Assembly (NCBI GenBank): GCA_030681895.1
Contig: JAUXRI010000250.1
Location: forward strand, 1-64,000
Direction of reading: 5' to 3'
Length of the DNA: 64,000 bases
From: Myxococcales bacterium
GTDB lineage: Bacteria > Myxococcota > Myxococcia > Myxococcales > Myxococcaceae
A model generated the notes under the pieces. That model was not told the origin of the DNA and ran no database searches. It saw only the letters and a list, made by a program, of their open reading frames with translations. The translations under genes and the position numbers were made by a program. Numbering within the stretch: the stretch's first letter is position 1; each line of letters opens with the position of its first letter. Below are positions 9,074 through 18,089 of this stretch, one piece after another.

Positions 9074-9622
9074 ATGCTGTCCGTCAAGGAGCTGAAGCTC
9101 TTCGTCCAACGGCTCACTGAAAAAGAGTTCCGCACGCAGCTGGGACCCTTCGTGTTGATCCAGCGTCCTGAAGGCAAAAGCGGAGGCGTCAGCGACACCA
9201 ACAAGTGGGGCGTTCCTCCCAACGCGCAGCGCACGTCCATGGCACGCCCAGAGGTCGTCGAGAGCGGCTCGCTCAGCCTGCTCTTTCAGTTCGACGATCT
9301 GGTCGTCGCGACGGTGCCGCCGATGGAGGGCGTCGACGAGCTGTCAGTCGGCCGCGCGCCGGACAATGAGCTGGTCATCGAAGACAGCTCGGCCTCGAAG
9401 CGCCACGCGATGCTCCGGTGGGACGCCGCGAACAACCGCTGCACCCTGCAGGATCTCGGCTCGACCAACGGCACCTTCTTGAACGCCAGCGTGCGCATTC
9501 GCCGCGAGACGACGCTGAAGAACGGAGACATCTTGAGCTTCGGCGAGGTGCAGTACTGGTTCCTGCTGACCGACACGCTCTACGTGAAGCTGCGCGGTGG
9601 TGACTCACGCTCGAGGCTCTGA
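9074..9622 (+). CDS. FHA domain protein (second of a tandem pair)
   Basis: 182 residues. The paralogue of the gene before it has the same N-terminal module (MLSVKEL ... FRTQLGPFVLIQRP) and an FHA domain with SVGRAPDNELVI, SASKRHAML and GSTNGTFLN. The region between module and FHA (about residues 37-60) differs between the two proteins. The next gene, a lipoprotein, starts directly after the stop (ATG at 9624), so all three are likely one transcript. Confidence 0.9.
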   Translation: MLSVKELKLFVQRLTEKEFRTQLGPFVLIQRPEGKSGGVSDTNKWGVPPNAQRTSMARPEVVESGSLSLLFQFDDLVVATVPPMEGVDELSVGRAPDNELVIEDSSASKRHAMLRWDAANNRCTLQDLGSTNGTFLNASVRIRRETTLKNGDILSFGEVQYWFLLTDTLYVKLRGGDSRSRL

Positions 9623-9623
9623 C

Positions 9624-10778
9624 ATGGCGCGCCTGACGCTGCTGGCGGTGCTGGTGATCGGGTGCAGCCCTCCGATGCCGGTGCCGATGCCAGACGCCGG
9701 AGAGCCGTTCGACGCTGGCCAGTACACGCCGGTCGAGTCGCGGCCCCTGGGCCTGAACGACGCGACGTACCTGCTCCCACTCTCGGCGCCCGACGCAGGC
9801 AGCCCGTTCCCTGGGCCCGAGGCGATGATTCCGCGCGTGCTGTTCGATCGCGTCAGCACCACGCCGGGAGACGTGATCACCGATCTCTCGCGCCTGCGCA
9901 TCGTCGCGCTGCGGTTCGACATCTGCGATCGATCGACGACCGCGCCGTGTGGCGAGACGGCCGATGGCGTCATCAGGCTCGTGCTCCAGCCGGTGTTCAA
10001 CGATGGCAGCGTGGAGGATGTCGCGTTGCACGCGTTCTATCCGGTGCCGCGCAACGAGGTGTACGAGGCGGTCGACACGCTGCGGGCGCTCGCCCGGCTC
10101 CAGAACGTACCCACCGGGAGCGCGCTGCGCGTCAACACGGCCTTCGGCGTCGACGCGGAGTTCACCTCGACGCTCGCCGCGTTCGTTCGTCGTTACGCCA
10201 GCGCGCCCCGCATCATTCGGCTCACGCTCTTCGGTCAGATGACGAACCGGGCCGCTCTCATCTGGGTGTTCCGCGGCATCGAGAAGCGGGCGGGAGGCTT
10301 CGCGCGCATCGAGATCCCCGACCTGATGGAGATCGACCAGGTGTCGTTGCTGTTCTCAGCCACCGAGTTCCAGACGATGCCGCAGGCCGACGAGCCGAAG
10401 GGCTTCGCGCGCGCGATGAGCCTGCGCTCGTTCATGGATGGGACGGCGGAGCAGAAGAAAGAGGCGCTCGAAGCGCTCGTGGCCAGCGACAACCCGACCC
10501 TCAATACCGCCGACACGATTCAGTGCGTCACCTGTCACGTCACGACCACGATTCTGCCGGAGCGGGCGACCCTGGCCGGCGTCGACGTGACGACGCTGAC
10601 GAACCGGTACACCTCGACGCAGTTCGATCTGACGCCGCTGGGAGACGTGGCGCTGCGGTTTCGAACCCTGCGCGCGCTGGGCTACCTGAGAAACACGCCG
10701 CTGGTCGCGCAGCGCACGGTCAACGAGACGGCGAACGTGATCGGCGAGTTGGAAGCCCGCTACCCGCCCGCGCCCTGA
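9624..10778 (+). CDS. Lipoprotein with a single CXXCH haem-binding motif
   Basis: 384 residues from the ATG at 9624; the upstream in-frame start at 9597 lies inside the FHA gene. The N terminus MARLTLLAVLVIGC is a lipoprotein signal, followed by a Pro/Asp-Ala-Gly linker. Most of the protein matches no family I recognise. Near the C terminus there is one CVTCH motif (about residue 300), which suggests a covalently bound c-type haem. The gene follows the FHA pair with no gap and converges on the E2 gene 3 bp away. Alternatively CVTCH may simply be a metal or disulfide site; a Met ligand cannot be assigned. Confidence 0.75.
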   Translation: MARLTLLAVLVIGCSPPMPVPMPDAGEPFDAGQYTPVESRPLGLNDATYLLPLSAPDAGSPFPGPEAMIPRVLFDRVSTTPGDVITDLSRLRIVALRFDICDRSTTAPCGETADGVIRLVLQPVFNDGSVEDVALHAFYPVPRNEVYEAVDTLRALARLQNVPTGSALRVNTAFGVDAEFTSTLAAFVRRYASAPRIIRLTLFGQMTNRAALIWVFRGIEKRAGGFARIEIPDLMEIDQVSLLFSATEFQTMPQADEPKGFARAMSLRSFMDGTAEQKKEALEALVASDNPTLNTADTIQCVTCHVTTTILPERATLAGVDVTTLTNRYTSTQFDLTPLGDVALRFRTLRALGYLRNTPLVAQRTVNETANVIGELEARYPPAP

Positions 10779-10781
10779 CGT

Positions 10782-12041
10782 TCAGGCCAGCTCGAGGAAC
10801 AGCAGCTCGGGCTTCTCGATGTACTTGATGAACTCGTAGGCGAAGTCGGCGCCCACGCCGCCGTCGATGACGCGGTGATCGAAGCAGAACGAGAACAGCG
10901 CCATCTGGCGGATGACGATCTGGTCGTTCTCCATCACGATCGGGCGCTTGCGCATGCGGTGCACGCCCATGATGCCCACCTCGGGGTGGTTGATGATCGG
11001 CGTCGCAAAGAGGCCGCCGGTCTGACCGAGCGAGGTGATGGTGAAGGTGCCGCCGGTGAGCTCTTCCATCTTGAGCTTGCCGTCGCGGGCCGCGTTGCCG
11101 AGGCGGGTGATCTCGTGCGCGAGCGACTTGATGGTGAACCGATCGGCGTTGCGCACGACGGGCACCGTGAGGCCCTGCTCCGTCATCGCCGCGATGCCGA
11201 CGTTGTACTCGCCGCGAACGATCAGCTCCTGGTTCGCCTCGTCCATGTTCGAGTTGACGCTCGGGTACTTCCGGAACGCGTTGATGAGCGCCTTCACGAA
11301 GAACGGCAGGAACGAGACCTTCACCGGGTCCTTGTCCTTGCCGAGCTGCGCGTTGAGGCGCGCGCGGACGTTGACGAGCTCGGTCATGTCGACTTCTTCG
11401 ACGAACGCGTAGTGCGGCGCGGTGAACTTCGACTTCACCATCTTCTCGGCGATCTTCTTCCGCAGGCCGCGGATGGGAATGCGCTGATCGACGGCTGAGG
11501 AGTTCAGCGCCTGGAAGGAGAAGTTCCGGGTCGGAGCCGAAGCGCCGTTGCCGGCCGGCTTCGCGCCTGACGAAATGAACGCCTCGACGTCGGTCTTGAG
11601 GACGCGGCCCTGCGGACCCGAGCCGGAGATCTGCGCGAGATCGAGCCCGTGCTCACGCGCCATGCGACGGGTGACGGGCGTGGCGAGCACCTTCTCGTTC
11701 GAGTCGACAGGCGATGCAGCGACCTTCGACGCGGCAGCCACAGCCTTCGGAGCCGGCGCACCTCCACCGGTGTGCACCGTCGCCTGCACCGGCACCGCGC
11801 CTTCGACGTCGAAGTCGACCAGCGAGTGGTGCACCTTCGCGACGTCGCCGACGTTGCCGTGCGTCTTGAGCACCTTGCCGCCCTTGGGCGTCGGCACGCT
11901 GATGGTGGCCTTGTCGGTCATCACCTCGACGACGTTTTGATCCTCTTTGACGAGGTCGCCGGGCTTCACCAGCCACGCGACGATCTCTCCCTCGAGGACG
12001 CCTTCACCAAGGTCCGGCAGCTTGAACTCGAAAAGGGCCAT
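10782..12041 (-). CDS. Dihydrolipoamide acyltransferase (E2) of a 2-oxo acid dehydrogenase
   Basis: 419 residues. This is the acyl-transferring core of a pyruvate or branched-chain 2-oxo acid dehydrogenase. Domains in order: one lipoyl domain (1-80, lipoylated Lys44 in TDKAT), an Ala/Pro linker, the E1/E3-binding domain (about 120-155, ATPVTRRMAREHG ... GSGPQGRV), and the catalytic domain ending in DHRVIDGG with catalytic His389. The substrate cannot be decided from sequence alone and no E1 or E3 gene lies next to it. lipA, which makes its lipoyl cofactor, starts the same strand just upstream (22 bp gap), a functional pairing. TACAGC lies 9 nt before the start, so it may also have its own promoter. 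Confidence 0.93.
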   Translation of the reverse strand: MALFEFKLPDLGEGVLEGEIVAWLVKPGDLVKEDQNVVEVMTDKATISVPTPKGGKVLKTHGNVGDVAKVHHSLVDFDVEGAVPVQATVHTGGGAPAPKAVAAASKVAASPVDSNEKVLATPVTRRMAREHGLDLAQISGSGPQGRVLKTDVEAFISSGAKPAGNGASAPTRNFSFQALNSSAVDQRIPIRGLRKKIAEKMVKSKFTAPHYAFVEEVDMTELVNVRARLNAQLGKDKDPVKVSFLPFFVKALINAFRKYPSVNSNMDEANQELIVRGEYNVGIAAMTEQGLTVPVVRNADRFTIKSLAHEITRLGNAARDGKLKMEELTGGTFTITSLGQTGGLFATPIINHPEVGIMGVHRMRKRPIVMENDQIVIRQMALFSFCFDHRVIDGGVGADFAYEFIKYIEKPELLFLELA

Positions 12042-12063
12042 AGCGGGCGGGCTGTACCACCGG

Positions 12064-13017
12064 TCACGCGGGAGACGAAGCGGTCTCCTCGGGCTGGGAC
12101 TGCGCAGTGCGTTCCCGCTCCATCAGGCCGCGCATGAAGAACTCGGCGGCGCGATAGCTCGAGCGCACCAGCGGTCCCGACGCGACGTAGAGGAAGCCGT
12201 GCGCCTCGGCCATCGTCTGGTACCGGGCGAAGTCTTCAGGCGAGGCGAAGCGCTCGACGCGCAGGTGGTACTGCGAGGGCTGCAGGTACTGGCCGAGGGT
12301 GAGCACGTCGACGCCAGCGTCACGCAGCTGCCGGAAGGCGACGTCGAGCTCTTCATCGGTCTCGCCCAGGCCGATCATCACGGACGTCTTCGTGTAGAGC
12401 TTCTCGGGCCGCTGCTTGAGGTACTCGAGCACGTGGAGTGACTGCTTCCACGTCGCGCGGCGATCGCGCACCGTCGGCGTGAGGCGCTCCACGGTCTCGA
12501 CGTTGTGAGCGACCACGTGCGGCTTCGCGATCGCGACGATGTCGAGCGCTTCGTGCGAGCCCTGGAAGTCGGGGATCAGCACTTCGACCGTCGTGCGCGG
12601 CGACTCCCGCTTGAGCGCGGTGATGGCCGAGGCGAAGTGCGACGCGCCACCATCGGGCCGATCGTCACGGTTCACCGAGGTGACGACGATGTACTCGAGC
12701 TCCATCGCCTTCACGGCGCGGGCGAGGTTCTCCGGCTCCTCGGGGTCGAGCGGCGGCGGCGAACCGACCTTCACGTGGCAGAACCGGCAGGCGCGCGTGC
12801 AGACCTCGCCCATCAGCATCACGGTCGCGGTGCCTCCGCCCCAGCACTCGGCGATGTTCGGGCAGCGCGCTTCTTCGCAGACCGTCACGAGCTTCTGCTC
12901 ACGAACGAGGCCCTTGATGCGCTCGTAGCCTTCACCGCGCGGCAGCTTCACCTTGAGCCAATCGGGCTTGCCCTTCGACGTGGCCAGCGGGAGCGGGAAG
13001 CGGTTCGGAGTTGCCAT
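12064..13017 (-). CDS. lipA: Lipoyl synthase LipA
   Basis: 317 residues from the ATG at 13017 (MATPNRFPLPL); the longer frame to 13080 would overlap the divergent aminotransferase start. LipA inserts two sulfurs into protein-bound octanoyl groups. The auxiliary-cluster motif CEEARCPNIAEC and the radical SAM motif CTRACRFC are both intact, and the C-terminal SSYRAAEF carries the conserved RSSY-type Ser ligand. The E2 gene 22 bp downstream encodes a substrate. No strong ribosome binding site; TACATC lies 9 nt before the ATG. Confidence 0.96.
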   Translation of the reverse strand: MATPNRFPLPLATSKGKPDWLKVKLPRGEGYERIKGLVREQKLVTVCEEARCPNIAECWGGGTATVMLMGEVCTRACRFCHVKVGSPPPLDPEEPENLARAVKAMELEYIVVTSVNRDDRPDGGASHFASAITALKRESPRTTVEVLIPDFQGSHEALDIVAIAKPHVVAHNVETVERLTPTVRDRRATWKQSLHVLEYLKQRPEKLYTKTSVMIGLGETDEELDVAFRQLRDAGVDVLTLGQYLQPSQYHLRVERFASPEDFARYQTMAEAHGFLYVASGPLVRSSYRAAEFFMRGLMERERTAQSQPEETASSPA

Positions 13018-13078
13018 GACGCGGACGATGTATTGAGCCCGACTCACGGGGTCAACAGCACTGCCCTGACCTTTTCTC

Positions 13079-14179
13079 ATGCGACCCTTCGCGCTGGAAC
13101 GCTACCTCTCGAAGCACGAGTTCTCCGTGAAGCACGTGGCGTGCGCGAGCGACCCCGACACGATGCGCGTCGACGAGCTGCTCGCGTTCGATCCGGCCGC
13201 GAAGGACCGGCTGCTCGGCATGTCGCTCGGGTACACCGAGTCGAAGGGTGCTCCTGCGCTGAGAGCGGCGATCGCGAACCTGTATTCGGGCATCAAAGCT
13301 GATGACGTGCTCGTGCATGTCGGCGCGCAGGAGCCGATCGCGACGTTCTTCACATCGACGCTGGAACCGGGCGATCACGTGATCGCGCTCACGCCGACGT
13401 ATCAGTCGCTCACCTCGGTGGCTGAGAGCAGGGGCGCCACCGTCTCTCGATGGGATGCGCGGGAAGCCGATGGCTGGCAGCCGGATCCTTCGCAGCTCGA
13501 GGCGCTCGTCACCCCGAAGACGAAGGTGTTGGTGATCAACACGCCGCAGAACCCGACCGGAGGCCTGCTCACGCGCGACCGGTTCGACGCCGTCTGCGCG
13601 TTCGCCGCGAAGCACGGCCTGTGGGTCCTCGGCGATGAGGTGTACCGCGGGCTCGAGCATGGTGGGCCACAGCTCCCAGCGATGGCTGAGGTGTCGGAGC
13701 GCGGCGTCTCGCTCGGCGCGATGGCGAAGGTGTACGGGTTGTCGGGGCTGCGCATCGGTTGGGCCGTCTGCCGCGATCGTTCACGCCTCGCCGCGATGGA
13801 GGCCGCGAAGGACTTCATGAGCATCTGCGCTGCCGGTCCGAGTGAGCTGCTGTCGACGCTCGCGCTCCAGCACGCGTCGGTGCTGAGGGAGCGGACGCTG
13901 GCGACGGTGCGCTCGAACATTGGACTCATCGACGGGCTGCTCGAGCTGTTCCCGCAGCACCTCTCGTGGACGAGGCCGTTGGCCGGCACGACAGGGTTGC
14001 TGCGCGTGCGCCGTGAGCCTGCCAGCGCCTGGAGCGAGCGGCTGCTCAACGAAGCGGGCGTCCTCTTCGCGCCGTCGGTGTTGTTCGACTGGCCTGACAC
14101 GCACGTACGCGTCGGACTGGGCCGGAAGAGCCTGGGCGAAGCGATGGGCGTGCTGTCGACCTGGCTGGAGCGTCAATGA
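13079..14179 (+). CDS. PLP-dependent class I/II aminotransferase
   Basis: 366 residues. Fold-type I PLP enzyme: NTPQNPTGG holds the conserved Asn-Pro, LGDEVYRG the PLP-ring Asp, GAMAKVYGLSGLRIGW the Schiff-base Lys217 and the downstream Arg, and VRVGLG near the C terminus the substrate-carboxylate Arg. Length is slightly short for the family. Substrate is unknown. The stop overlaps the start of the patatin-like gene by 4 bp (ATGA), so the two are coupled. It diverges from lipA across 61 bp. Confidence 0.88.
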   Translation: MRPFALERYLSKHEFSVKHVACASDPDTMRVDELLAFDPAAKDRLLGMSLGYTESKGAPALRAAIANLYSGIKADDVLVHVGAQEPIATFFTSTLEPGDHVIALTPTYQSLTSVAESRGATVSRWDAREADGWQPDPSQLEALVTPKTKVLVINTPQNPTGGLLTRDRFDAVCAFAAKHGLWVLGDEVYRGLEHGGPQLPAMAEVSERGVSLGAMAKVYGLSGLRIGWAVCRDRSRLAAMEAAKDFMSICAAGPSELLSTLALQHASVLRERTLATVRSNIGLIDGLLELFPQHLSWTRPLAGTTGLLRVRREPASAWSERLLNEAGVLFAPSVLFDWPDTHVRVGLGRKSLGEAMGVLSTWLERQ

Positions 14180-15048
14180 GCGCGTCCCTTCGCTCCCGGC
14201 TCGAGGGCAAGCGCTTCGGGCTCGTGCTCTCGGCGGGCTACTTCGGGTTTTACGGTCACGCGGGCTTCGTCGAGGGCCTGCTGGGCAACGGGCTCGTCCC
14301 TGCGGCGTGGGCGGGCACGTCGGCAGGCGGCATGGTGGCGGCGTTCGCGGCGGCTGGCGTCGCTCCGCCTGACTTGAAGGCGATGATCCTGTCGCAGCGG
14401 CGCGAACACTTCTGGGATCCCGACTGGCTCGGCATCGCGGTCGACTCTCTGCGCACAGGCCACCGGCCGAGTGGCCTGCTGAAGGGCGCCCGGTTTCGCG
14501 CGTTGATCGAGAAGCATCTGCCGGCGAAGCGGTTCGAAGACACGCTGGCGCCACTGGTGATCGTGACGACGAATCTCTCGACGCAGTCGGCGCTGACGCT
14601 CACGAGTGGCGATCTCGCCTCGGCCGTTCACGCGACGTGCGCGTATCCCGGGCTCTTCCAGGCCGTGCGGCGAGACGGTCAGCTGCTGTGGGATGGCGGC
14701 ATCGTCGACAAGGCTCCGGCGCTCGCGCTGCTGGATGCCGACGTCACGAAGCTCGACGCGCTGTTGGTGCACTACCTTCCGAGCCGTGGAGGCCCGAAGG
14801 ATCCGTCCGGAGCGTTCGCCTACGCCTCAGGCATGGCGAGCGGCTTCGCGGCCGTGCGTCGGGAACACTTCAAGCTGCAGCTCGAGGTCCTGAAACACCG
14901 GGGCCTGCCAACGTACGTGGTGACGTCGCACCTGCCGCCCGTGTCGCCGAAGTCGATGGAGGCCGGGAAAGACGCGATGGCCGCAGGCGCCGAGTCGATC
15001 AGCCGAGCGCTCGCAGCGCCTCCCGTTCCCTGGGAAGGCGCTGACTGA
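14176..15048 (+). CDS. Patatin-like phospholipase
   Basis: 290 residues. Patatins are Ser-Asp dyad lipid acyl hydrolases. The nucleophile elbow GTSAGG places Ser49, and WDGGIVD places Asp173. The oxyanion loop is AGYFGFYGHAG, a variant of the usual Gly-rich loop. No signal peptide or membrane segment, so probably cytoplasmic or peripheral. Translationally coupled to the aminotransferase. It converges on a large lipase-like lipoprotein gene ending at 15058. Confidence 0.88.
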   Translation: MSASLRSRLEGKRFGLVLSAGYFGFYGHAGFVEGLLGNGLVPAAWAGTSAGGMVAAFAAAGVAPPDLKAMILSQRREHFWDPDWLGIAVDSLRTGHRPSGLLKGARFRALIEKHLPAKRFEDTLAPLVIVTTNLSTQSALTLTSGDLASAVHATCAYPGLFQAVRRDGQLLWDGGIVDKAPALALLDADVTKLDALLVHYLPSRGGPKDPSGAFAYASGMASGFAAVRREHFKLQLEVLKHRGLPTYVVTSHLPPVSPKSMEAGKDAMAAGAESISRALAAPPVPWEGAD

Positions 15049-15057
15049 CCTCGTGGT

Positions 15058-18000
15058 TCAGTCCGCCGGAACCGGAGGAATCCACGAGCAGGAGTTCTGC
15101 ATCATGCATGGCTCCATCGTGAACTCCTGGCCACCAGACGCCATGTAGCGACCGAGCGCGTTCATCAGGAACGAGCCGAGGTCCCACGTCTTCGCAGGAT
15201 CCGGAGGATCGAAGCCGTGCTTTCCAGTCGGCGACACCATCGGGAAGATGACGCCCGAGAAGCCGCCGACGCGCTCGCTGCGCTTGACGAGCCGGAGCGG
15301 TGGATCGAGCCGCGGCACATCGAAGCCGTCGTCGACGTTGTTGATCTTCGAGAAGTGCTCGATGTCCTTCAGCACGGGCTCGCCCTTCGAGTTGCGGTAC
15401 GGCAGCGCGCGCTCGACGGCCTTGATGACGCCGTTGTCGATGAGCACCCGGTTCTCGGTCTTGCCGTAGCGAGGGTCCTTCTCGGTCAGGCCGATGAAGC
15501 CGGCCGCGCGCGCGATCGCCACGCCTGACGCCACCGGCACGTTCATGTCGCCGATGGTGTTGACGATCACGAGGCGCGTCGACACCTCTTCGCCCGTTCC
15601 GTACCGGAGCACGCGGTGCCGCTCGACGTTCTGCAGGTAGTTCACCGGGTCGCCCTGGTCGATCGCGAGCTGCGCCAGGCCCATGAAGCGTCGGATCTCG
15701 GGGCTGTTGCGGCGGAAGCCGAAGCCGTCGCTCAAGGCCGACAGCGCCTCGCCTGCCTTGCGCTCGACCCCTTCCCACTTGAAGTCGAACTCGAAGGCCG
15801 TGAGCGTCCACTTCGGCTCGGCGCCCTCGGGCACGGTGCAGCCATCGCGCTCCTTCGGCGGCAGGACGCCCGCGTAGACCTCGAAGCGGTACGAGTCGTT
15901 CTTGTCCGAGCCGATCGCGGCGCGCAGGGCTCCGTTGGTGCCGACGCGGAAGCAGCGGTGCTCGCCGTTGGTGAGGTTGTGGAGCACGGCCGTATCGCCG
16001 TCGTTCAGCGCCACCGGCACGGTCGCGACCTTCACGCGGCCGGTGTCGTTGAGATCGGGCAGCACCTGCCACAGCTCGAGCTGGCCCGCGTTCCCCGGCT
16101 TCGGCACGGTGACGAGCAGCGGCCCGAACATGCGCAGGTTGACGGCCTCACGCACGCCGCCCTGAATCGAGCGCACGCCGATGTCCGGCAGACCCGCGCC
16201 ACCCGAGACGGGCACGGCCACGTCGATCTGCGGCTCGAGGCCGGCCATCAGCGCGCTCATGATGCCGCCGAGCGAGCCACCGGTGATGTTGATCGAGCCC
16301 GAGCCTCCGATGTCGACGACGCCGTCTCCGTTGAAGTCGCCGGCGAGATCGTTGGTCTTGTCGCCGTCGCGGTTGACGTCGAAGTCCCACGTGTTCGTCC
16401 CGTCGAAGCCCTTCATCACGCGAACGAGCTGCATGTAGTCGACGGCCGACTGCCGAACGACGTCGCGGGTGTGTGAGATGTAGCTGGTCCAGAAGTCGGC
16501 GCCCGAGTCCTTGCGGCCGTCGTTGTTCTGGTCGAACGCGCGGTCCTTCTCGACGATGCCCTGGAAGAGCCCTTCCATGCCGCGCGCCTTGAAGAGGCCA
16601 CCGAGCACCTGCTTCTCGGTGTCAGGCAGATCGACCCCGTGGCTCACGTTCTCGATGCCGATGCACGCGAGGCCGAGGCGCGCGAAGAAGCCGCCGTACA
16701 CGAGGGGGTCGAGCTTGTTGCCCGTGTACCCGTGTCCGAGAATCACGACTGGCGCGGGGCCCCTGCGGTTCTTGGGGACCGTGATCCACGCGTACGACTT
16801 CTCGGGGCGAACGAACGCCGCGCCAGTGACGGGATCGAGATCGAACGTCTGCTTGTAGAGCGGCAGCGTCTTGCCCTCGGTGTCCACACGCCGGAAGAAC
16901 TGCGGCGATTCGATCGCGAAGATGGCGTGGAAGTCGATGAACTTGTGCGCGTCCATCAGGGCCTGATCGGCTGCGCTGAGCTTCCCGCTGTTCAGCGCCT
17001 TCAAGACGTCGGGGAGCATCTGGCGGAACTGATCGCCCGGCACGATGCGCACGTTGGTCTGGCGATCGCCGTCACGCACCTGGAAGAGGTCGGTCACCGC
17101 CGCGGGGAATTCCTTCTTCAGGCGCGACAGGGGCCCGAGGCCGTAGAGCCCGTCACGAATCGCGATGAAGTCGCGCGCGATCGACATCGTCGAGTACGCC
17201 CAGGTGAACGAGACGTCGTCGAGGCCGAGGCCGAACTTCGGCAGGCACGAGGCCAGCGGCTTGAGCTGATCGGTCTGCGAGACGTGGTTGATGAACGGGA
17301 ACGGCGAGCGCACCGGGCGGCCGTCTTCGTCGACCAGGCGCCGCGTCAGCACCACCGCGTACGTGGTGTTCTCACGCAGCGGCATCACCGGCTTGAGGAG
17401 CAGCGTGTTGGTCTCACGCTCGTACCACTCCATCGTCTCGAAGCTCGACTGCCCGGGGATGAGCACGTTCGGGTGATCGAGCACGCCGTCCATGTCGAGG
17501 TCTTCACCGAGGTCGAGCTTGCCGTTGCGGTTGGCGTCTTCTTCGCGGTCCTCGAAGGGCAGCTGGTCGGTCTCGCGATCGTTCTCGAAGTACGCCTTGC
17601 GCTCGAGCACCGTGGGGAAGTTGCCCTCGCCGAGATCGAGCGGCGTGCGCTCGCAGAAGTCAGGGGAGTCGGGGGTGATGTCGATGAGGTACGCGACGTC
17701 GTCCGAGGGATCGTAGTCGTCGCCCTGGTGGCGCTTGACGATGTTCTGCAGGTCGAGCGTCTTGTCGAAGCCCACCGTGATCGTCTGGTACGTGCCCCAG
17801 CCGTCGAGGTGATCGATCTCTTTGCGGGTGCCCTGCTCCCACTTGGTGGGCGCGAGCATCGAGGCGTTCACCCGGCGCTTGGTGGGTGACGTCGCGTCGA
17901 AGCGGGTCGCGAAGTCGTTCGGCAGCGGCACTTCGGGCAACGGCCGCGCGAAGGCGTCGAACTTCACGGCGGCGCCGGTGCCGACGGGCGTGGGCATCAG

Positions 18001-18069
18001 GCCTTTGCCTTCAGGCGAAGCACACGAGGCGACGAAGACGAGGCAAGCCAGCAGAGTGAGTGAGCGCAT
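15058..18069 (-). CDS. Large lipoprotein with alpha/beta-hydrolase (lipase-like) domain
   Basis: 1003 residues from the ATG at 18069; MRSLTLLACLVFVASC is a lipoprotein signal. The N-terminal half resembles the N-terminal domain of bacterial virulence-factor-type lipases (beta-rich, with YAVVLTRRLVDEDGRPV) and contains an EF-hand-like Asp-rich loop (DANRNGKLDLGED, about residue 180). The hydrolase part has the oxyanion motif GHGYTGNK (about 445), further Asp-rich loops (DFNGDGVVD) and the nucleophile elbow GGSLGG with Ser599. It should be anchored at the cell surface or in the periplasm and act on esters or lipids. It lies 20 bp downstream of the outer-membrane protein gene, so the two form an operon. 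Confidence 0.82.
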   Translation of the reverse strand: MRSLTLLACLVFVASCASPEGKGLMPTPVGTGAAVKFDAFARPLPEVPLPNDFATRFDATSPTKRRVNASMLAPTKWEQGTRKEIDHLDGWGTYQTITVGFDKTLDLQNIVKRHQGDDYDPSDDVAYLIDITPDSPDFCERTPLDLGEGNFPTVLERKAYFENDRETDQLPFEDREEDANRNGKLDLGEDLDMDGVLDHPNVLIPGQSSFETMEWYERETNTLLLKPVMPLRENTTYAVVLTRRLVDEDGRPVRSPFPFINHVSQTDQLKPLASCLPKFGLGLDDVSFTWAYSTMSIARDFIAIRDGLYGLGPLSRLKKEFPAAVTDLFQVRDGDRQTNVRIVPGDQFRQMLPDVLKALNSGKLSAADQALMDAHKFIDFHAIFAIESPQFFRRVDTEGKTLPLYKQTFDLDPVTGAAFVRPEKSYAWITVPKNRRGPAPVVILGHGYTGNKLDPLVYGGFFARLGLACIGIENVSHGVDLPDTEKQVLGGLFKARGMEGLFQGIVEKDRAFDQNNDGRKDSGADFWTSYISHTRDVVRQSAVDYMQLVRVMKGFDGTNTWDFDVNRDGDKTNDLAGDFNGDGVVDIGGSGSINITGGSLGGIMSALMAGLEPQIDVAVPVSGGAGLPDIGVRSIQGGVREAVNLRMFGPLLVTVPKPGNAGQLELWQVLPDLNDTGRVKVATVPVALNDGDTAVLHNLTNGEHRCFRVGTNGALRAAIGSDKNDSYRFEVYAGVLPPKERDGCTVPEGAEPKWTLTAFEFDFKWEGVERKAGEALSALSDGFGFRRNSPEIRRFMGLAQLAIDQGDPVNYLQNVERHRVLRYGTGEEVSTRLVIVNTIGDMNVPVASGVAIARAAGFIGLTEKDPRYGKTENRVLIDNGVIKAVERALPYRNSKGEPVLKDIEHFSKINNVDDGFDVPRLDPPLRLVKRSERVGGFSGVIFPMVSPTGKHGFDPPDPAKTWDLGSFLMNALGRYMASGGQEFTMEPCMMQNSCSWIPPVPAD

Positions 18070-18089
18070 GAGAGTATCGTGCTCCTGGT

